Of a stretch of 64,000 nucleotides of DNA, positions 60,094 to 64,000 are shown in pieces. How positions within the stretch are numbered: the stretch's first letter is position 1; every line of letters starts with the position of its first letter. This stretch comes from Xanthomonas euvesicatoria pv. euvesicatoria. GTDB lineage: Bacteria; Pseudomonadota; Gammaproteobacteria; Xanthomonadales; Xanthomonadaceae. The position numbers and the translations under genes were made by a program. The notes beneath the pieces are model-generated. The model was given only the letters and a program-made list of their open reading frames with translations, was not told the origin of the DNA and made no database searches. The stretch is taken from NCBI RefSeq assembly GCF_020880415.1, contig NZ_JAJIUJ010000075.1:1-64000 (forward strand), in the 5' to 3' direction.

Positions 60094-61004
60094 GGCGAAC
60101 TCCCGCAACCTCCAGGGCACCTGCCCTGGACCGGCGTGCGCAGTGTAGGCCGTGGCGTCGGGCAGGCACAGCGCGCGGCGTGTGCAGCGCCGTGCATCGA
60201 CCTGTTCCCGGCTCGACTGCCTGTTCGCAGCACCGCCTGCACTGCGCATGCATCGTGATCGGCGCTTTTGTCGGTGTTGGTCTGCCGTTGGTGGTTATCT
60301 GCACCGAATGCTTCGGCTTGCGTGGGCGTTTCCACGCCTACATGCGCGATGCGTCACCATCAATCCACACGTGACAGACGCGAGACCCTGCTGCAGCGAC
60401 TGCTTGCCGATCAACAGGCAAAATCGCCGGCGTGTGGCGTCGCAACCAGGGTGGGGCCATTGGTGGCATGCATGCGCCAGATAGCCGCATGGACGGATTG
60501 ACGGCGTGCCCCGACACCGGATGCGGCACCGTGCCTGGAGACACCAGCGCATGACGCCGGCGGACATGCGTGCAACGGTCAGCAGCACTCGCGCACAAAC
60601 GCCAACCGTCCCAGGCCATCTGCACCAAAGACACCCCGCCCGATGAAGCGGAGCAGCAACGACAGCCGTAGCAGTCGCAGCAGTAGATCCAATCACGCGC
60701 TTCAGCCACTCCAGGCTGCGCGGCAGTTCCCCCGAACGCTGACGCATGACGGTGAACACCGCATCCGGGCGGGCGTCACGACCGCCACCAGCCGCGCCGC
60801 CACGCGATGAACACCGCCCACCTCGCCCATGCGGACTCCCGACTTTGCGCAAGCACGGTCCCACAGCGCGCCAGCGCGGGCCTGCCCGTGCCCGCCGCCT
60901 CTCGTCTGTGGGCCGACCGAGGCCATCTGAATGCCCCTCGCCTTGCCCCCTGTCACCCCCTGCTCTAGGCTTCCCGTTTTGCCGTCAGCAGCCCGGGGAT
61001 TGGA
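60094..61004. other. Long intergenic region before nupC
   Basis: About 910 nt, the longest gap in the window. Open frames on both strands look like random Arg/Ala/Cys-rich translations. I see no tRNA, known riboswitch or mobile-element end. It may contain a decayed gene or a non-coding RNA, but nothing in the sequence shows it. Confidence 0.4.
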
Positions 61005-62303
61005 ATGGTCGAAGGTTTGGGAAGGATCGGTTTCGGCCTGTTCGGTCTGGCGGTGCTCATCGGCATCACCTGGCTGTTTTCGAGCAACCGCCGCGCGATC
61101 GACTGGAAGCTGGTCGCCACCGGTCTGGCCCTGCAGATCTCGTTCGCCGCACTGGTGTTGCTGGTGCCGGGCGGGCGCGACGTGTTCGACGCGCTGGGCA
61201 AGGGCTTCGTCAAGGTGCTGAGTTTCGTCAATGAAGGGTCCACCTTCATTTTCGGCAACCTGATGAACATCGACAGCTACGGCTTCATCTTTGCGTTCCA
61301 GGTGCTGCCCACCATCATCTTCTTCTCGGCGCTGATGGGCGTGCTTTATCACCTGGGCGTGATGCAGATGGTGGTGCGTGCGATGGCGTGGGCGATCACC
61401 AAGGTGATGCGCGTTTCCGGTGCGGAAACCACCAGCGTGTGCGCCAGCGTCTTCATCGGCCAGACCGAAGCGCCGCTGACCGTGCGCCCGTATATCCCCA
61501 AGATGACCCAGTCCGAGCTGCTGACGATGATGATCGGCGGCATGGCGCATATCGCCGGTGGCGTGCTGGCTGCATATGTCGGCATGCTCGGCGGCAGCGA
61601 TCCGGCGCAACAGGCGTTCTATGCCAAGCACTTGCTGGCCGCCAGCATCATGGCCGCGCCCGCCACGCTGGTGGTCGCCAAGCTGCTGGTGCCGGAAACC
61701 GGCACCCCGCTGACCCGCGGCACCGTCAAGATGGAAGTGGAAAAAACCACCAGCAATGTCATCGATGCGGCCGCGGCCGGTGCCGGCGACGGCCTGCGCC
61801 TGGCGCTGAATATCGGCGCGATGCTGCTGGCCTTCATCGCGCTGATCGCGCTGATCAACGCACCGCTGACCTGGCTGGGCGAGGTCACCGGCGCCGCCGC
61901 GCTGCTGGGCCGCCCGACCAACCTGTCGACGATCTTCGGCTACGTGCTGGCGCCGATCGCCTGGGTGATCGGTACCCCGTGGGTGGATGCGACCACGGTC
62001 GGGTCGTTGATCGGCCAGAAGGTGGTGATCAACGAGTTCGTCGCTTACAGCGAGTTGTCGCGCATCGTCAAGGGCGAAGTGCCGGGCGTAGGCCTGAGCG
62101 CAGAAGGTCGCCTGATCGCCACCTACGCGCTGTGCGGCTTCGCCAATTTCAGCTCGATCGCGATCCAGATCGGCGGGATCGGCGGGCTGGCGCCGGAACG
62201 TCGTCACGATCTGGCCAAGTTCGGCCTGCGTGCGGTGCTCGGCGGTTCGATCGCTACCTTCATGACCGCTACCATTGCCGGGGTGCTGTCGCATTTCGGT
62301 TGA
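61005..62303 (+). CDS. nupC: Concentrative nucleoside transporter (NupC family)
   Basis: A 432-residue inner-membrane symporter importing nucleosides with H+ or Na+. Family motifs include MRVSGAETTSVCASVFIGQT then EAPLTVRPYI (substrate-binding repeat 1) and YALCGFANFSSIAIQIGGIG (repeat 2). About ten hydrophobic segments are present and the length is normal. The following gene, 90 nt on, is a PfkB-family kinase, so uptake followed by phosphorylation of a nucleoside or ribose is likely. Confidence 0.93.
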   Translation: MVEGLGRIGFGLFGLAVLIGITWLFSSNRRAIDWKLVATGLALQISFAALVLLVPGGRDVFDALGKGFVKVLSFVNEGSTFIFGNLMNIDSYGFIFAFQVLPTIIFFSALMGVLYHLGVMQMVVRAMAWAITKVMRVSGAETTSVCASVFIGQTEAPLTVRPYIPKMTQSELLTMMIGGMAHIAGGVLAAYVGMLGGSDPAQQAFYAKHLLAASIMAAPATLVVAKLLVPETGTPLTRGTVKMEVEKTTSNVIDAAAAGAGDGLRLALNIGAMLLAFIALIALINAPLTWLGEVTGAAALLGRPTNLSTIFGYVLAPIAWVIGTPWVDATTVGSLIGQKVVINEFVAYSELSRIVKGEVPGVGLSAEGRLIATYALCGFANFSSIAIQIGGIGGLAPERRHDLAKFGLRAVLGGSIATFMTATIAGVLSHFG

Positions 62304-62393
62304 GGCGGTGCGGGTTCATCGGCGTGACGGTCTAATCACTGCGCGCCGCGTTTCATCCAGTCTTTCAAGTCAGTCATTCAAGGCAAGGTATTT

Positions 62394-63344
62394 ATGAGTT
62401 CGGTCGTCGTTGTCGGGTCCTTCAATGTCGATCACGTGTGGCGCTGCGATGCCTTGCCGGTGCCGGGCGCGACCATCGCCGGGCGCTACAGCACCGGCCC
62501 GGGCGGCAAGGGCTTCAATCAGGCGGTTGCGGCCGCACGCGCTGGCGCCAAGACGCATTTCTTGTGCGCGCTGGGCGACGACGCCGGTGGTGCGCTGGCA
62601 CGCTCGCTGGCCGCGCAGGACGGCTTTTCGCTGATCGCCGAGCCCAGCAATGAACCGACCGGCACCGGCGGCATCTATGTCGACGGGCACGGCCGCAACA
62701 CCATCGTGATCGGCGCCGGCGCCAACGCCGTGTTGAGCCCCGCCTTCATCGAGAACCAACGCCCGCTGGTGGCTGCGGCAAAGGTGTTGCTGGCGCAGCT
62801 GGAATCCCCGGCCGAGACGATCGAGTCCGCACTGGCGCTGGCGCACGAATGTGGCGTGCTGACCGTGCTCAATGCCGCACCGGCCAATGCACCGACCTCG
62901 ATTGGCCTGCTCAAGCTCTCGGATGTACTGACGCCCAACGAAACCGAATTCGCCGCACTGCTCGGTCGCCATGTCGGCGAGCGCATCAATGCCGACGACG
63001 TCGCCGCGCTGGACGGCAATACGTTGCATTCGTTGTGCCGCAAGCTGCTGCCGGGCGGTACCGTAGTGGTGACCCTGGGCGCGGTGGGCGCCTTCATTTC
63101 GCACGCCGAAGAACAGCTGCGCGGCGATAGCCAGGCGCATTACCGCGTGGGCGCGGAAAGCGCGCAGACCATCGACACCACCGGCGCGGGCGATGCCTTC
63201 AACGGTGCGCTGGTTGCCTCGCTGGCGCAGGTGCCGGCTGCGAGCTTCGCAACCCACGTGCGCTTTGCCACCCGTTATGCGGCGCGCTCCACCGAGGTGG
63301 AAGGTGCGGCGGTGTCGATGCCGCGGCTGCGCGCGGACGACTGA
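62394..63344 (+). CDS. PfkB-family carbohydrate/nucleoside kinase
   Basis: A 316-residue ribokinase-fold enzyme. Motif 1 is GPGGKGFNQAVAAARAGAKT (substrate side, residues about 36-55), motif 2 is DTTGAGDAFNGALVA with the catalytic Asp, and LNAAPANAP and LTPNETEFAAL are typical of ribokinases. ATP-dependent phosphorylation of ribose or of a nucleoside is expected; the NupC transporter just upstream favours a nucleoside or the ribose released from one. The start has AAGGCAAGG upstream. Confidence 0.9.
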   Translation: MSSVVVVGSFNVDHVWRCDALPVPGATIAGRYSTGPGGKGFNQAVAAARAGAKTHFLCALGDDAGGALARSLAAQDGFSLIAEPSNEPTGTGGIYVDGHGRNTIVIGAGANAVLSPAFIENQRPLVAAAKVLLAQLESPAETIESALALAHECGVLTVLNAAPANAPTSIGLLKLSDVLTPNETEFAALLGRHVGERINADDVAALDGNTLHSLCRKLLPGGTVVVTLGAVGAFISHAEEQLRGDSQAHYRVGAESAQTIDTTGAGDAFNGALVASLAQVPAASFATHVRFATRYAARSTEVEGAAVSMPRLRADD

Positions 63345-63870
63345 GACCACGGTTCACTGCCATTGGCGTGCGCCACGCGCGCATGCCCTCGACACCGCAC
63401 CCACGCAGGCGCCCAGGTTTTTTCCAGGAATGCGCGTGCATGTCCCGCGCCCAATGACGATCGCGACAAGCGGTTGGCCGCGTCGCTGCGCATCGCGCCG
63501 AACGATGTGACGCTGCAACGAGCGCATGTCTGCTTTCGCCACGCTGCGCACGCTCTGCTGCCAACGTCACACCACCGGCTGCGCCATCGCGACGCCACGT
63601 GACCCAGCGCTGTTTTGGGTGCTCGAAAAACGAAAGCGCATCGCATAAAGCGTGCTGATCGGCTGCACGCGCTAGCGCGCTATCTGCGCTTGCCTACTAT
63701 CGCCGCACCACCGGGCGTACCACGACCATTGCCTGTTGTCATGCGAGGACGCTCCTGGCGGCGCGGCTTACCGAGATGCGTCTGCATCGTCGACTGGCGC
63801 ATTACCGCCTCACGCAATGGCAGTGACGCGGTATGCCTGGCCCTGCCCCCCAAGCTCAACGGAACTACCG
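63345..63870. other. Intergenic region after the PfkB kinase
   Basis: About 526 nt. No convincing gene, terminator or repeat stands out. It leads to a lipoprotein start at 63871. Confidence 0.35.
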
Positions 63871-64000
63871 ATGATCCTGCGTCGATCGCGCACGCCATTC
63901 CTGCTGCCCTGCGTCCTACTTCCCTGCCTGCTCAGCTCCTGTGGCGGCGACGCCGCCGATGCCGGCACCGCTGCGACCCCATCGCCGGCGGCGACGGTCA
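63871..64000 (+). CDS. Lipoprotein, N-terminal part only (cut by window end)
   Basis: From the ATG at 63871 the frame is open to the window edge (43 codons). It encodes MILRRSRTPFLLPCVLLPC then LLSSCGGDAADAG, a lipoprotein signal with lipobox LSSC (Cys near residue 24), followed by an Ala/Thr/Pro-rich linker. The mature domain lies beyond the window, so the family cannot be named. Confidence 0.65.
   Translation, partial: MILRRSRTPFLLPCVLLPCLLSSCGGDAADAGTAATPSPAATV

Noticed and set aside
60094..61004. Possible missing gene in the 910-nt gap
   Set aside because: All frames translate to Arg/Cys/Ala-rich noise without a ribosome-binding site or recognisable motif.

Overview
The window is a dense, GC-rich chromosomal segment of a gammaproteobacterium, almost certainly a Xanthomonas. 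Evidence: the lptD-surA-pdxA-rsmA-apaG-apaH block, a hydroxycinnamate degradation cluster of the kind known from plant-pathogenic xanthomonads, REP-like hairpins reading GTAGGAGCGCACC..., and a GGGATTC/GGGAATC heptad tandem repeat. I see no rRNA, tRNA, insertion sequence, prophage or CRISPR array. Most of it is core genome with small accessory patches.

Layout. 1-3.2 kb: three-gene signalling operon (LuxR-type regulator, hybrid histidine kinase, single-domain response regulator), all overlapping by 4 nt. 3.2-10.3 kb: DUF2007 protein, glutathione transferase, glnS, EamA exporter, lipoprotein plus deaminase, rlmM. 10.8-14.3 kb: Tat-exported Gfo/Idh/MocA oxidoreductase, an SMP-30-like protein, an unrecognised 240-residue protein, and an EF-hand gene frameshifted inside its signal peptide. 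14.4-25.1 kb: aromatic catabolism. A MarR regulator with a perfect upstream operator-like palindrome, hydroxycinnamoyl-CoA hydratase-lyase, aldehyde dehydrogenase and CoA ligase convert hydroxycinnamates to hydroxybenzoates. Next to them lie a LigB/LigA-type extradiol dioxygenase, its LysR neighbour, a divergent GntR regulator with three copies of TTGGGATCY in the shared promoter, and an alpha/beta hydrolase, NTF2-like protein and MetA/SphA-like outer-membrane protein.

25.2-30 kb: two ubiquinone hydroxylases, then a BtuM-like predicted B12 transporter beside a PduO-type adenosyltransferase, and a histone-deacetylase-fold hydrolase. 30.1-39.9 kb: envelope and housekeeping (lptD, surA, pdxA, rsmA, apaG, apaH; on the other strand lgt, thyA, a small membrane protein, folA). 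39.9-43.6 kb: two TPM-domain proteins, LemA, diacylglycerol kinase, a secreted SGNH hydrolase. 44-50.1 kb: a two-component system, then tesA divergent from a ybbA-ybbP-type ABC system. 50.3-54.1 kb: TauD-like dioxygenase with a sulfonate/taurine-type ABC importer. 54.6-59 kb: a hemin-uptake cluster (hemP, TonB receptor, a heme-utilisation-like gene broken by a 10-bp tandem duplication, a DUF6607 protein) behind Fur-box-like repeats. 59.1-64 kb: aldo/keto reductase, NupC nucleoside transporter with a PfkB kinase, and the start of a lipoprotein gene cut by the window edge.

Four genes (EF-hand protein, OmpR-type regulator, heme-utilisation-like gene, ybbA-like ATPase) have 5' ends or reading frames that do not parse normally. 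Each is explained by a single small change, so they are either real lesions of this strain or assembly errors. The annotation was made by eye from sequence; family names come from motif recognition, not searches.
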